NCBI RefSeq assembly: GCF_042956465.1
Contig: NZ_JBIBGL010000023.1
Coordinates: forward strand, 59,311-123,310
Length of the DNA: 64,000 bases
Source of the DNA: Embleya sp042956465
Lineage (GTDB): Bacteria; Actinomycetota; Actinomycetes; Streptomycetales; Streptomycetaceae
Reading direction: 5' to 3'
Shown here: one piece after another, positions 25,807 to 35,111 of the stretch
How the letters are laid out: every line of letters begins with the position of its first letter
How positions within the stretch are numbered: the first letter of the stretch is position 1
Translations under genes and position numbers: made by a program
Notes under the pieces: generated by a model
Database searches by the model: none
Seen by the model: the letters and a program-made list of their open reading frames with translations, nothing else
What the model was told of the DNA's origin: nothing

Positions 25807-28437
25807 ATGCAGATCCGGCTCACCGTGCACGGCCCGCAGCGGACCGGACCGGGCGCCGACGTGCTCGTCACCGCGCCGTCCGGGACGACGTTCGCGGGGA
25901 TCGCGGGCGCGCTGCGGACCGCCTCCGGGACCGACGGCCAACGCTTTTGGGTGGGCGACATCCGGCTGCGCGACGACACCCCCGTGGGTCGGCCGCCGCT
26001 GGTGGACGGCGCGCTGATCACCGTCGACGCGCTCGGCTCGCCCTCCCCCTCGGCCGGCTCCCCACAGTTGCGCGTGGTCGGCGGCCCGGACGCGGGCGGC
26101 GTGCACCTGCTGCACCAGGGCGGGGTGCGGATCGGCCGCGCGCCCGAGGCCGAGGTGCGCCTGGGCGACCCCGACCTGTCCCGGCTGCACGCCGAATTGT
26201 GGATAGAGCCCGGCCGGATCCGGATCGCCGACCTCGGCTCGACCAACGGCACCACCGTCGACGGGATGCCGATCGGCCGCGAACCGGTCGACCTGCCGCC
26301 GGGCTCGCTGCTGCGGGTCGGCGAATCCACCCTGCAGACCTTCCTGCCCCTGCCGTACGGCTCCCCCGAGGACTCCTCCGGCGCCTGCGCCCGGGCCGAC
26401 GGCACCGGACACATCGAGGTGCGCCGCACCGCCCGCGCCCAACTGCCGGTGCCCGCCCGGGCCCGCTTCGAACTGCCCGAGGAGAGCGCGGGCCGGCGCC
26501 GCCCGTTCGCGCTGCGCCGCCGGGCCGCCGGGACCGAGCGCGAGACGATCGAGGCGGCGGCCCGCTCGGCGCTGCTGGACGAGGTCCGTTGGCGCCGCGA
26601 CCAGTCGCCCGACCCGGCGACGCTGTTGCTGGACGCGCTGTCCACCGGCGAGCCGGGTCCGGCGGGTCGGTTGTGGGAACGTGGGGCCGGCCACCCGGAG
26701 GCGCTCGGCGTGCGCCTGGGGGTGGGCGACCTGCCCTCGCGGGTGACCCTGGTGGAGCCCTCGACCGTCGCGGGCACCGACGGCGAGGAGCGCAGGCTGA
26801 CCGCGTTCTCGGTCCCGGTCACCGTCTCGCTCAAGGACACCGTGCTCGGCCTGGCCGGACACCGGCCCCGGCTGCTGGGCCTGGCCCGCTCGGTGGTGGC
26901 CCAGATCGCCGGACTGCACGGACCGCAGGACGTGGAGCTGGTGGTGCTGTGCGCGGACCCCGGCACCGCCGCCGACTGGTCCTGGGCCCGCTGGCTGCCG
27001 CATCTGCGGCCGGGCGAGGGCCAGGACTGCCGACTCCTGGTCGGCCTGGGACCGGATCAGGTGCAGGCGCGCGCGGGCGAGTTGCTCGATCGCATCGACA
27101 CCGCCGAGCGGGTCCCGGTCCGGCGCACGGTGGTGGTCCTGGACGGCGCGGGCCGGCTGGCCGCCCGCCCGGAGATCGTCCGACTCCTGGTCGAGGGACC
27201 GGCGGCCGGCGTACATGCGCTGTGTCTGGACGAGCGGGCCGAGGAGTTGCCCGTGCAGTGCTCGGCGGTCGCGCACGTCACCGGCGAGGTGGGCACCCGG
27301 ATCGACGTGATCGGGCCGGGCACCCGACGGGTGGAGGACGTGGTCGCGGACGCGGTGTCGTCCGCGTGGGCGGACCGCTTCGCCCGTGCCCTGGCGCCGT
27401 TGCGCGAGGCCACCCGCCGGGTCACCTCGCCGCTGCCGGAGTCGGTCCGGCTGCTCGACCTGCTCAACCTGGACCTGCTCACCCCCGCCAAACTGCTCGC
27501 CGGCTGGCGCGAGGCGGGCCGCTCGCCGCGCGCGGTGCTCGGCTCGGACGCCCGCGGCGCGGTCACCGTGGACCTGTCCACCGAGGGGCCGCACGTGGTG
27601 ATCGGCGGGGCCGCGGGCTCCGGCCGCTCCGAGTTGCTGGCGTCCGTATTGTGCTCGCTCGCGGTGGCCAATCGGCCGGACGAACTCGCCATCGCGCTGG
27701 TCCGGGGGCCCCAGGGGCTCTCCGAACTGCCCCACGTGGTGGGCTATCTCGCCGACGCGGAGATCCCGGCCACCGGTGATGCGATCGCGGCCGTGCGGGA
27801 TGAACTGGACCGCCGCGAGGGGCTGCTGCGGGGCGCCTCGTTCGAGACGTACCGACCGGGCCCGGGTCGGCCGCTGCCCCGGCTCGTGGTGGCGGTGGAC
27901 GACATAGACCTGCTGGCCGAGGCGTACCCCGGCTTCGTCAAGGGCCTCGCCGACGTGGCCCATCGCGGCGGCGCGCACGGCGTGCACCTGCTGGTGACCA
28001 CCGGCCGGCCCGCCCGGACGCCGGAGATCGAGGCCGCCGCGGGCGCCGAACTGCGGATCGCCCTGCGGGTGGACGACCCGCAGGCCTCGCGGGTGCTGAT
28101 CGACGTCGAGGACGCGGCGGGTGTGGACGAGGACTATCCCGGCCGCGGCTTCGTGCGCGGGCGGGACGGCGCCGTCGTCCCGTTCCAGGGCGGACGGGTG
28201 ACCGGCCGGATGCCGCGCACGGCCACCCTGCGCCCCACCGTGGTGCGCCAGGAGTGGCAGGAGATGGGCAACCGCCTGGCCCGCCGCCCCACGCCCGTGG
28301 GCGGCGGCAAGGGCCCCACCGACCTGGCTCTGCTCACCGGCGCGGTCCGCCGGGCGGCCGAACAACTCGGCACCCCGCTCCAGGCCCCGCTGTGGCCCGC
28401 TGCCCCGCTGGAACACCTGGCCCGCAAGGCCCGATGA
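25807..28437 (+). CDS. FHA domain plus FtsK/SpoIIIE (EccC-like) protein
   Basis: The 876-residue protein starts at ATG 25807 after a strong ggagggag ribosome site. A ubiquitin-like N-terminus (MQIRLTVHG) is followed by an FHA domain (about 85-165) with the phospho-Thr-binding residues Arg111, Ser125, His128 and Asn147. Two FtsK/SpoIIIE-type regions follow: a first without a P-loop (GLAGHRPRLLGLARSVVAQIAGLHGPQDVELVV, as in EccC proteins), and a second with GAAGSGRS, where the P-loop Lys is Arg607, and Walker B VVAVDDID (Asp698-699). It probably binds phosphorylated Thr on the neighbouring kinases. A role in type VII-like secretion or DNA translocation is suggested by family only; ATPase activity is doubtful. 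Confidence 0.88.
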   Translation: MQIRLTVHGPQRTGPGADVLVTAPSGTTFAGIAGALRTASGTDGQRFWVGDIRLRDDTPVGRPPLVDGALITVDALGSPSPSAGSPQLRVVGGPDAGGVHLLHQGGVRIGRAPEAEVRLGDPDLSRLHAELWIEPGRIRIADLGSTNGTTVDGMPIGREPVDLPPGSLLRVGESTLQTFLPLPYGSPEDSSGACARADGTGHIEVRRTARAQLPVPARARFELPEESAGRRRPFALRRRAAGTERETIEAAARSALLDEVRWRRDQSPDPATLLLDALSTGEPGPAGRLWERGAGHPEALGVRLGVGDLPSRVTLVEPSTVAGTDGEERRLTAFSVPVTVSLKDTVLGLAGHRPRLLGLARSVVAQIAGLHGPQDVELVVLCADPGTAADWSWARWLPHLRPGEGQDCRLLVGLGPDQVQARAGELLDRIDTAERVPVRRTVVVLDGAGRLAARPEIVRLLVEGPAAGVHALCLDERAEELPVQCSAVAHVTGEVGTRIDVIGPGTRRVEDVVADAVSSAWADRFARALAPLREATRRVTSPLPESVRLLDLLNLDLLTPAKLLAGWREAGRSPRAVLGSDARGAVTVDLSTEGPHVVIGGAAGSGRSELLASVLCSLAVANRPDELAIALVRGPQGLSELPHVVGYLADAEIPATGDAIAAVRDELDRREGLLRGASFETYRPGPGRPLPRLVVAVDDIDLLAEAYPGFVKGLADVAHRGGAHGVHLLVTTGRPARTPEIEAAAGAELRIALRVDDPQASRVLIDVEDAAGVDEDYPGRGFVRGRDGAVVPFQGGRVTGRMPRTATLRPTVVRQEWQEMGNRLARRPTPVGGGKGPTDLALLTGAVRRAAEQLGTPLQAPLWPAAPLEHLARKAR

Positions 28438-28576
28438 CCCCACCCACCCCGAAGCCGCCCGGGACCCCACCCGGACCGCCGGCCGCCGTCGGGCGCGCCG
28501 CCGCCGAACAATCCGCGGTCCGGTACACCCGGGGCAACGGGTGGGCGGGCGGGCAAATCCCTCCCGACGCAACCGA

Positions 28577-29857
28577 CTACACAGGCAACCCCGGCGCCGG
28601 AAACCCACCCAGGAGCTCCCGCACTTCGGACCGCACCGCGGCGATCTCGTCCTCCGACCCCACCGCCGCCCTCGTCACGATCCGATCCATCCATCGCGCG
28701 ATCAACGGCATGTGCTCCTCGGAGAGCCCTCGCGACGTGAGCGCGGGTGTCCCGATCCGAATCCCGGAGGGGTCGAACGGCGAGCGGGTGTCGAACGGCA
28801 CCGTGTTGTGGTTCACCACGATCCCCGCCCGATCCAGCGCCTTCGCCGCGACCTTCCCGGCCACCCCTCGCCGGGTCAGATCCACCAGGAGCAGATGGTT
28901 GTCCGTCCCGCCCGACACCAACTCGAAGCCGCGCGCCGCGAGTTCTTCGCCCAACCGCTTCGCGTTCGCGACCACCTGCCGCGCATAGGCCCGGAATTCG
29001 TCCGTACCGGCCTCGCGCAGCGCCACCGCGATGGCCGCCGTGGTGTTGTTGTGCGGCCCGCCCTGAAGGCCCGGGAAGACCGCCTTGTCGATCGCCTTGG
29101 CATGTTCGGCGCGGCACATCAGCATCGCCCCGCGCGGCCCCCGCAGCGTCTTGTGCGTGGTCGTGGAGACCACGTCCACGTGCTCGACCGGCGAGGGGTG
29201 CACCCCACCCACGATCAGCCCGGCGATGTGCGCCACATCCGCGACCAGGATCGCGTCCACCTCGCGGGCGATCGCCGCGAACCCGGCGAAGTCCACCGTG
29301 CGCGGCACCGCCGTACCGCCGCAGAAGATGATCCGCGGCCGCTCGCGCAGCGCGAGATCGCGCACCTCGTCCAGGTCGGTGCGCCCGGTGTCGGCACGCA
29401 CGCCGTAGCGAACCCCGCGGAACCAGGTCCCGGTCGCGGACACGCCCCACCCGTGGGTGAGGTGGCCGCCCATCGGCAGCGCCATGCCCAGCACCGTGTC
29501 GCCGGGCCGGGCGAAGGCGAGGTAGACCGCGAGATTGGCCGGCGAGCCCGAATACGGCTGCACGTTGGCGTGATCCACGCCGAACAACGCCTGCGCCCGT
29601 TCGCGGGCGATGATCTCGATCGGGTCGATGTTCTGCTGGCCCTCGTAGTACCGACGGCCCGGATAGCCTTCCGAGTACTTGTTGGTGAGCACCGTCCCGG
29701 TCGCCGCCAATACCGCGGCGGAGACGTAGTTCTCGCTCGGGATCAGCCGCAGCGTGTCCTGCTGGAGTCGTTCCTCGGCGTGCACCAGCGAGGCGATCTC
29801 CGGGTCGGTGCGCCCCAGTTCGTGGTGGCGGTCGGTCATGTGCCCGTGCGTGTCCAT
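28577..29857 (-). CDS. glyA: Serine hydroxymethyltransferase
   Basis: The 426-residue PLP enzyme interconverts serine and glycine with tetrahydrofolate in the cytoplasm. Start ATG 29857 (MDTHGHM) has a good GGAG ribosome site; an upstream in-frame extension to 29953 is not conserved. Signatures: LIPSENYVS, NKYSEGYPGRRYYEG, NVQPYSGSPAN, and the PLP lysine in STTTHKTLRGPRG. One change from the common form is PRGAMLM instead of PRGGxI. No glycine riboswitch was recognised upstream. It is convergent with the FHA-FtsK gene and divergent from the sugar importer. Confidence 0.95.
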   Translation of the reverse strand: MDTHGHMTDRHHELGRTDPEIASLVHAEERLQQDTLRLIPSENYVSAAVLAATGTVLTNKYSEGYPGRRYYEGQQNIDPIEIIARERAQALFGVDHANVQPYSGSPANLAVYLAFARPGDTVLGMALPMGGHLTHGWGVSATGTWFRGVRYGVRADTGRTDLDEVRDLALRERPRIIFCGGTAVPRTVDFAGFAAIAREVDAILVADVAHIAGLIVGGVHPSPVEHVDVVSTTTHKTLRGPRGAMLMCRAEHAKAIDKAVFPGLQGGPHNNTTAAIAVALREAGTDEFRAYARQVVANAKRLGEELAARGFELVSGGTDNHLLLVDLTRRGVAGKVAAKALDRAGIVVNHNTVPFDTRSPFDPSGIRIGTPALTSRGLSEEHMPLIARWMDRIVTRAAVGSEDEIAAVRSEVRELLGGFPAPGLPV

Positions 29858-30136
29858 GAGTTCTCCGGCTCGGTTCACAGGGAATGTGATCCGGGTGCCC
29901 AGGCGGACGACACCTCGTCGGTGGAACCGCCGCTTCCTCGTGGTCGATCCCACGCTTACGCCAGTCGCGGCCCGCTCAGCATACGGAGCGCGACCGGCAC
30001 CCGCCGGCTCATCACGCAGTGATGATCAAAAGTCACGAATAGAGCTCGTTGCACGGGGCAAGGCTTGTGGCGAGCGCCACACCAGGCGTACCACAGGACA
30101 TCACAAGGCGGCATCTGTCCATCCTCGGGGGATTTC

Positions 30137-31348
30137 GTGGCGGAAGTGGTTCTGGATGGAGTCGGAAAGCTGTATACGGACGGCACTCGAGCGGTCACCT
30201 CGCTCGATCTGGCCGTCGAGGATGGTGAGTTCCTGGTTCTGGTAGGCCCGTCGGGATGCGGCAAGACCACCGCGTTACGGATGGTCGCCGGCCTGGAGGA
30301 GATCAGCGAGGGCACGATCAGCATCGGCGACCGGGTCGTCAATCGCATTCCCTCGCGCGATCGGGACGTGGCGATGGTGTTCCAGAGCTACGCGCTCTAT
30401 CCGCATCTGAACGTGCGGGACAACATCGGATTCGGGCTTCGATTGCGGAAGTTGCCCAAGAACGAGATTCGCGAACGCGTCGACAGGGCGGCCCGGACCC
30501 TGGGCCTGGAGGAGCACCTCGGCCGAAAACCGCGGCAACTCTCCGGCGGCCAGCGGCAACGGGTGGCGATGGGCCGGGCGATCGTGCGTGAGCCGCAGGC
30601 GTTCCTGATGGACGAACCGCTGTCCAATCTCGACGCGAAGCTACGCGTGCAGATGCGCGCCCAGATCGCCCGACTGACCCGCGAACTGGGGGTCACCACG
30701 CTGTATGTGACACACGATCAGACCGAGGCGATGACCCTCGGCGATCGGGTCGCGGTGATGAAGAAGGGGGTCCTTCAACAGGTCGCCCCGCCGCAGGAGT
30801 TGTACGACCACCCGGTCAATCTGTTCGTGGCCGGTTTCATCGGCTCGCCCGCGATGAACCTGATGACCGGCACCCTGAAGCGCGACGACGCGGGCGGCAC
30901 CACGGTGCACATCGGCAGCCAACGGTTGACCGTGCACCCCGACGTGCTCGCCGCGCGCCCGGCACTGGCCGGCTACCACGCCCGCCCGCTGATCGTCGGC
31001 ATCCGCCCGGAGGACCTGTACGACACCGCCCTTGAGGGCACCGAGCCCGCCGAGGGCACGGTCCTGCGCGCCGAGGCCGACCTGGTCGAGGCGATGGGCT
31101 CGGAGGTGCTCGTACACGTGCGCGTGGACGCGCCCCCGGCGGTCACCGAGGACGTCCAGGAACTGGCGCGCGACGTGGGCGCGGAGGACACGGTGCCGGA
31201 CGCCGACGCGGCGCATTCCGAGCTCGTGGCCCGCTTCGGGCCGCGTACCCGGGCCCGCGAGGGCACCGACGTGGTGATGCGGGTGGCAACCGACCGGCTG
31301 CACTTCTTCGACCCGGAGACGGGTCTGTCCATAACGGAGGATGCGTGA
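30137..31348 (+). CDS. Sugar ABC importer ATPase (MsmX/UgpC type)
   Basis: The 403-residue ATPase starts at GTG 30137 (AEVVLDGVGKLY). It has Walker A GPSGCGKT (37-44), Q-loop VFQSYALYPH, signature LSGGQRQR, Walker B FLMDEPLSNLD and the H-loop THD. The C-terminal TOBE/MalK-like domain spans about 240-403. Codon 47, directly after Walker A, is TTA, so this importer may be under bldA control. The family often serves several sugar importers, but here it is the first gene of a complete importer and overlaps the binding-protein gene by 4 bp. Confidence 0.93.
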   Translation: MAEVVLDGVGKLYTDGTRAVTSLDLAVEDGEFLVLVGPSGCGKTTALRMVAGLEEISEGTISIGDRVVNRIPSRDRDVAMVFQSYALYPHLNVRDNIGFGLRLRKLPKNEIRERVDRAARTLGLEEHLGRKPRQLSGGQRQRVAMGRAIVREPQAFLMDEPLSNLDAKLRVQMRAQIARLTRELGVTTLYVTHDQTEAMTLGDRVAVMKKGVLQQVAPPQELYDHPVNLFVAGFIGSPAMNLMTGTLKRDDAGGTTVHIGSQRLTVHPDVLAARPALAGYHARPLIVGIRPEDLYDTALEGTEPAEGTVLRAEADLVEAMGSEVLVHVRVDAPPAVTEDVQELARDVGAEDTVPDADAAHSELVARFGPRTRAREGTDVVMRVATDRLHFFDPETGLSITEDA

Positions 31349-32691
31349 AGCGGTTCGTGGGCGCCTTGGCGGTCGCCTCGATGCTCGCCATGGGTCTCGC
31401 GGCCTGTAGCGACGACGGTGACGACAAGGGCAAGAAGAACGACCCGACGCCCGGCGGGAGCGGCGCGCCGGCCGTACCCCGGCTCGACGGCACCACGGTG
31501 AGCGTCGCCGCGGTGTGGACCGGCGACGAGCAGGCGGCGTTCAAGAAGGTGCTCGCCGATTTCGAGAAGCGCACCGGGGCCAAGACCGAGTTCATTCCCA
31601 CCGGCGACAGCGCCTCCACGTTCCTGGGCCAGCGGGTCGAGGGCAACGCGCCGCCGGACGTCGCGTTCCTGGCCCAGCCGGGCGTACTCCAGCAGTTCGC
31701 CCAGAAGGGCTGGATCAAGCCACTCGCGGCCGACGTGCAGCAGGCCGTGCAGGCCAACTTCTCGTCCCAGTGGCAAAAGCTCGGCTCGTACCAGGACAAG
31801 CTCTACGGCGTCTACTACAAGGGCGCCAACAAGTCGCTGGTCTGGTACAACGCCAAGGTCTACGAGAACGCGGGCGCGACCGAGGCCAAGAGCTGGGACG
31901 ACCTGCTCAAGAACGCGGGCCTGATCTCCGACTCGGGCACCGCGCCGTTCGCCATCGGCGGCGCCGACGGGTGGGTGCTCACCGACTGGTTCGAGAACAT
32001 CTACCTGAGCCAGGCCGGCCCGGAGAAGTACGACCAGTTGGCCAAGCACCAGATCCCGTGGACCGATCCCTCGGTCAAGACCGCCCTGGAGACCCTGGCC
32101 CAGGTCTTCGGCAAGAGCGACTGGTTCCCCGGCGGCAGCGGCGGCGTGCTCCAGACCGAGTTCCCCGCGTCCGTACCGCAGGTGTTCGGCGACCCGCCGA
32201 AGGCCGGGATGATCGCGGGCGGCGACTTCATCGGCACCAACATCCTCAAGGACACCAAGGCCAAGATCGGCACCGAGGCGAAGTTCTTCGGGTTCCCCGC
32301 GGTCGGCACCGGCAAGGCGCCGGTGGTCACCGGCGGCGACGTGGCCGTGGCGATGAAGGACTCCCCCGGCGCACAGGCGCTGCTGAAGTACCTGGCCTCG
32401 CCGGAGGCGGCCAAGGTGTGGGCGGAGCAGGGTGGTTACCTCTCGCCGAACAAGAACCTGGGCATGGCGTACTACCGCGACAACGCCACGCGCAGGATCG
32501 CCGAGAACCTGATCACCGCGGGCGACGACTTCCGCTTCGACCTCTCCGACCAGGCACCCGCCGCCTTCGGCGGCACCAAGGGCGAGGGCGAGTGGCGCGA
32601 TCTCCAGGACTTCCTGCGCAACCCCTCGGACGTGGCCGGGGCGCAGAGCAAGCTCGAAGCGGACGCCGCCAAGGCATACGCGGGCGGGTGA
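31345..32691 (+). CDS. Sugar ABC importer solute-binding lipoprotein
   Basis: The 448-residue family-1 binding protein starts at GTG 31345 (GTGA overlap with the ATPase gene). The signal peptide ends in the lipobox LAAC with Cys21 lipidated, followed by an acidic Asp/Lys/Gly linker. The mature part shows the extracellular carbohydrate-binding pattern (VWTGDEQAAFKKVLADFEKRTG, PPDVAFLAQPG, LYGVYYKGANKSLVWYN), most like alpha-glucoside-binding proteins such as AglE. The actual sugar is not determinable from the sequence. Confidence 0.93.
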   Translation: MKRFVGALAVASMLAMGLAACSDDGDDKGKKNDPTPGGSGAPAVPRLDGTTVSVAAVWTGDEQAAFKKVLADFEKRTGAKTEFIPTGDSASTFLGQRVEGNAPPDVAFLAQPGVLQQFAQKGWIKPLAADVQQAVQANFSSQWQKLGSYQDKLYGVYYKGANKSLVWYNAKVYENAGATEAKSWDDLLKNAGLISDSGTAPFAIGGADGWVLTDWFENIYLSQAGPEKYDQLAKHQIPWTDPSVKTALETLAQVFGKSDWFPGGSGGVLQTEFPASVPQVFGDPPKAGMIAGGDFIGTNILKDTKAKIGTEAKFFGFPAVGTGKAPVVTGGDVAVAMKDSPGAQALLKYLASPEAAKVWAEQGGYLSPNKNLGMAYYRDNATRRIAENLITAGDDFRFDLSDQAPAAFGGTKGEGEWRDLQDFLRNPSDVAGAQSKLEADAAKAYAGG

Positions 32692-32700
32692 TCCGCTGCC

Positions 32701-34062
32701 ATGAGTGACAAGGCACCCGTACCGGTCGCGGTGCCCGAGAAGACGAAGCCGATGCCCGCGCGCGAGTCGCGCGGGCTCGGTTCGGGCGCCCTGTTGGGCT
32801 GGCTGTTCCTGCTGCCGGCCATCGTCATGCTCGCCGTCCTGGTCGCCTATCCGATCGTGTGGTCGCTGCTGCGCAGCCTGTTCGGCGCGGACGGCTGGTC
32901 GGACTTCGTGGGGATCGACAACTACAAGGAACTGTTCACCGACGACGACACCTTCACCGCGCTCAAGAACAACCTGATCTGGGTCCTGGTGGTGCCGGCC
33001 GCGGTCACCTCGCTCGGTCTGATCTTCGCGGTGCTGACCGAGCGGGTCAGGTTCGCCACGGCGTTCAAACTGATCGTCTTCATGCCGATGGCCGTGTCCA
33101 TGTTGGCCGCGGGCATCACCTTCCGGCTCGTCTACGACCGCGAGCCCGACCAGGGCGTGGCCAACGCGGTGGTCACGAGCGTGCACGACATCTTCAGCGA
33201 GGGCGCGCCGTATCCGGGGGCCCGTCCGCGCAACGACACCGTGCTCACGCCGCAGGCGGGCGGCTTCGTCACCAGGGCCGGCACCGAGCCCGGCGGTACG
33301 GCGCTGCTGCCGCTGGTCTCGCTGCCCCCGGAGAAGATTCCCGGCGACGCGCGGGAAGCCAAGCCCGGCGTGCCGCCCGCCGGCGGACTCGGCGGCGTGG
33401 TGTGGGTCGACTTCACCAAGGGCAACGCGGGCAAGCCCGGCGTGGTCGATCCCGGCGAGAAGGGGCTGCCCGGGGTAAAGGTGGAGGCGGTCCGCGGCGG
33501 GAGGACCGTCGCGAGCGCGACCACCGGCAAGGACGGCTCGTTCACGATGCCCGCCTCCGCCGCCCGCGGGGGGCCGGTGCAGATGCGGCTGACCGAGGCC
33601 AACTTCGCCAAGTCCTTCGGCGGCTACGACTGGCTCGGGCCGAACCTGATCACCGCCGCGATCATCGGCGCCTACATCTGGATGTGGGCGGGCTTCGCGA
33701 TGGTGCTGATCGCGGCGGGCCTGGCCGCGATCCCGCGGGACGCGCTGGAGGCCGCGCGGGTGGACGGTGCGACCGAGTGGCAGGTCTTCCGCCGGGTCAC
33801 CATCCCGCTGCTGGCCCCGGTGCTGGTGGTGGTGATGGTCACCCTGGTGATCAACGTGCTCAAGATCTTCGACCTGGTGTTCATCATCTCGCTGGGCTCG
33901 TCGCAGAAGGAGGCCAACGTCCTGGCCCTGCAGATGTACATCGCCTCCTTCGGCGGCGGCAACAACCAGGGGCTGGGCAGTGCCATCGGCATCCTGCTCT
34001 TCCTGCTGGTGCTGCCGGCGATGTTGTTCAACATCCGCCGCTTCCGAAGGGAGAACCGGTGA
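32701..34062 (+). CDS. Sugar ABC importer permease (MalF-like) with inserted beta-domain
   Basis: The 453-residue permease starts at ATG 32701, 9 bp after the lipoprotein gene. It has an N-terminal helix (LLGWLFLLPAIVMLAVLVAYPIVW), further helices, and the EAA loop that contacts the ATPase (EAARVDGATEWQVFRRVTIPLL). Between the third and later helices, roughly residues 150-315, lies a hydrophilic insertion. Part of it resembles SdrD-B/carboxypeptidase-regulatory beta-sandwiches (VWVDFTKGNAGKPG, DPGEKGLPGVKVEAV, TTGKDGSFTMP). The topology places the insertion outside the membrane. Similar insertions occur in other actinomycete sugar permeases that I recall; the purpose is unknown. Confidence 0.9.
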   Translation: MSDKAPVPVAVPEKTKPMPARESRGLGSGALLGWLFLLPAIVMLAVLVAYPIVWSLLRSLFGADGWSDFVGIDNYKELFTDDDTFTALKNNLIWVLVVPAAVTSLGLIFAVLTERVRFATAFKLIVFMPMAVSMLAAGITFRLVYDREPDQGVANAVVTSVHDIFSEGAPYPGARPRNDTVLTPQAGGFVTRAGTEPGGTALLPLVSLPPEKIPGDAREAKPGVPPAGGLGGVVWVDFTKGNAGKPGVVDPGEKGLPGVKVEAVRGGRTVASATTGKDGSFTMPASAARGGPVQMRLTEANFAKSFGGYDWLGPNLITAAIIGAYIWMWAGFAMVLIAAGLAAIPRDALEAARVDGATEWQVFRRVTIPLLAPVLVVVMVTLVINVLKIFDLVFIISLGSSQKEANVLALQMYIASFGGGNNQGLGSAIGILLFLLVLPAMLFNIRRFRRENR

Positions 34063-34979
34063 GCGCGTCCGCAGCCCCCGACCTGACGAAGCCCGGACAA
34101 CCGCCGGCGGGCCGGGAGGGAGGCATCAAGCGCGGTCTCGCCTCGCGGATCGTGGGCCGCACCGGCGGCGGCCTGGCGGCGATCGCGCTCGTGCTGATCG
34201 CGCTGTTCTGGCTGATGCCCACGTTCGGCCTGCTGGTCTCCTCGCTGCGCGACCCGCAGGAGATGAGCAAGTCCGGCTGGTGGAAGGTGCTGGGCAAGCC
34301 GAGCGACCTGACCTTCTCGAACTACGACAAACTGCTCGACAACAAGGACATGACCCGGGCGTTCTTCAACACGATCTGGATCACCGTGCCCAGCACGCTG
34401 TTGGTGATCCTGATCGGCTCGCTCGCGGCCTACGCCTTCGCGTGGCTGGAATTCCCCGGTCGGGACTGGCTGTTCCTGATCGTGGTCGGTCTGCTGGTGG
34501 TGCCGGTACAGGTCGCGCTGATCCCGATCTCGAAGCTGTACGGCAACACCGGCCTGTTCGGCACCATCCTGGGCGTGGTGTTGTTCCACGTCGCCTTCGG
34601 CCTACCGTTCGCGGTGTTCCTGCTGCGCAACTACTTCGCAGGCATCCCCCGCGACCTGCTGGAGGCCGCCCGGATGGACGGCGGCACCGACCTGACCATC
34701 TTCTTCCGGGTCATCCTGCCGCTGGGTCTGCCGGCGATCGCGTCGCTGGGCATCTTCCAGTTCCTGTGGGTGTGGAATGACATGCTGATCGCGTTGATCT
34801 ACGCGGACACCGAATCGGCGCCGCTGACCGTCGCGTTGCAGTCCCAATCCCGGGCGTTCGGCGCCAACATCGACGTGCTGGCGCCCGGCGCCTTCCTGTC
34901 GCTGATCGTCCCAGTGATCGTCTTCTTCAGCTTCCAGCGCTACTTCGTCCAGGGCGTGATGGCGGGCGCCGTGAAGTAG
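34059..34979 (+). CDS. Sugar ABC importer permease (MalG-like)
   Basis: The 306-residue permease starts at GTG 34059 (GTGA overlap with the previous stop). Six predicted helices include IALVLIALFWLMPTFGLLVSSL and LFLIVVGLLVVPVQVALIP. The EAA motif reads EAARMDGGTDLTIFFRVILPLG, and the C-terminus FFSFQRYFVQGVMAGAVK is typical of MalG-type proteins. It forms the transmembrane dimer with the preceding permease. It is the last gene of the operon, followed by a terminator-like hairpin. Confidence 0.94.
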   Translation: MSASAAPDLTKPGQPPAGREGGIKRGLASRIVGRTGGGLAAIALVLIALFWLMPTFGLLVSSLRDPQEMSKSGWWKVLGKPSDLTFSNYDKLLDNKDMTRAFFNTIWITVPSTLLVILIGSLAAYAFAWLEFPGRDWLFLIVVGLLVVPVQVALIPISKLYGNTGLFGTILGVVLFHVAFGLPFAVFLLRNYFAGIPRDLLEAARMDGGTDLTIFFRVILPLGLPAIASLGIFQFLWVWNDMLIALIYADTESAPLTVALQSQSRAFGANIDVLAPGAFLSLIVPVIVFFSFQRYFVQGVMAGAVK

Positions 34980-35028
34980 TCGAGCCGATCGAGCACACGA
35001 TCGACGCCGAAGTGGCGTCGTGGGCAAC

Positions 35029-35077
35029 GGCCGCGTGGCCGTCCGGCAACATCCGGACGACGCCCCGCGGCCTTTGT
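35029..35077 (+). terminator. Terminator of the sugar importer operon
   Basis: An outer stem (ggccgcg 35029-35035 with cgcggcc 35066-35072) and an inner stem (ccgtccgg with ccggacg) form an interrupted hairpin followed by a T-rich stretch (tttgtgttt). It lies 50 bp after the last permease gene. Confidence 0.55.
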
Positions 35078-35111
35078 GTTTCGTGCCGCGTTTCGTACCG
35101 CGTTTCGTACC
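35076..35111. repeat. Three tandem 12-bp units
   Basis: Three adjacent copies of a 12-bp unit, gcgtttcgtacc with small changes in the first copy, lie just after the importer terminator and upstream of the small membrane protein gene. They could be protein-binding sites or a simple slippage product. Confidence 0.6.

Noticed and set aside
29858..30136. Glycine or other riboswitch upstream of glyA
   Set aside because: No conserved glycine-aptamer core or terminator/antiterminator pair could be recognised in the leader.
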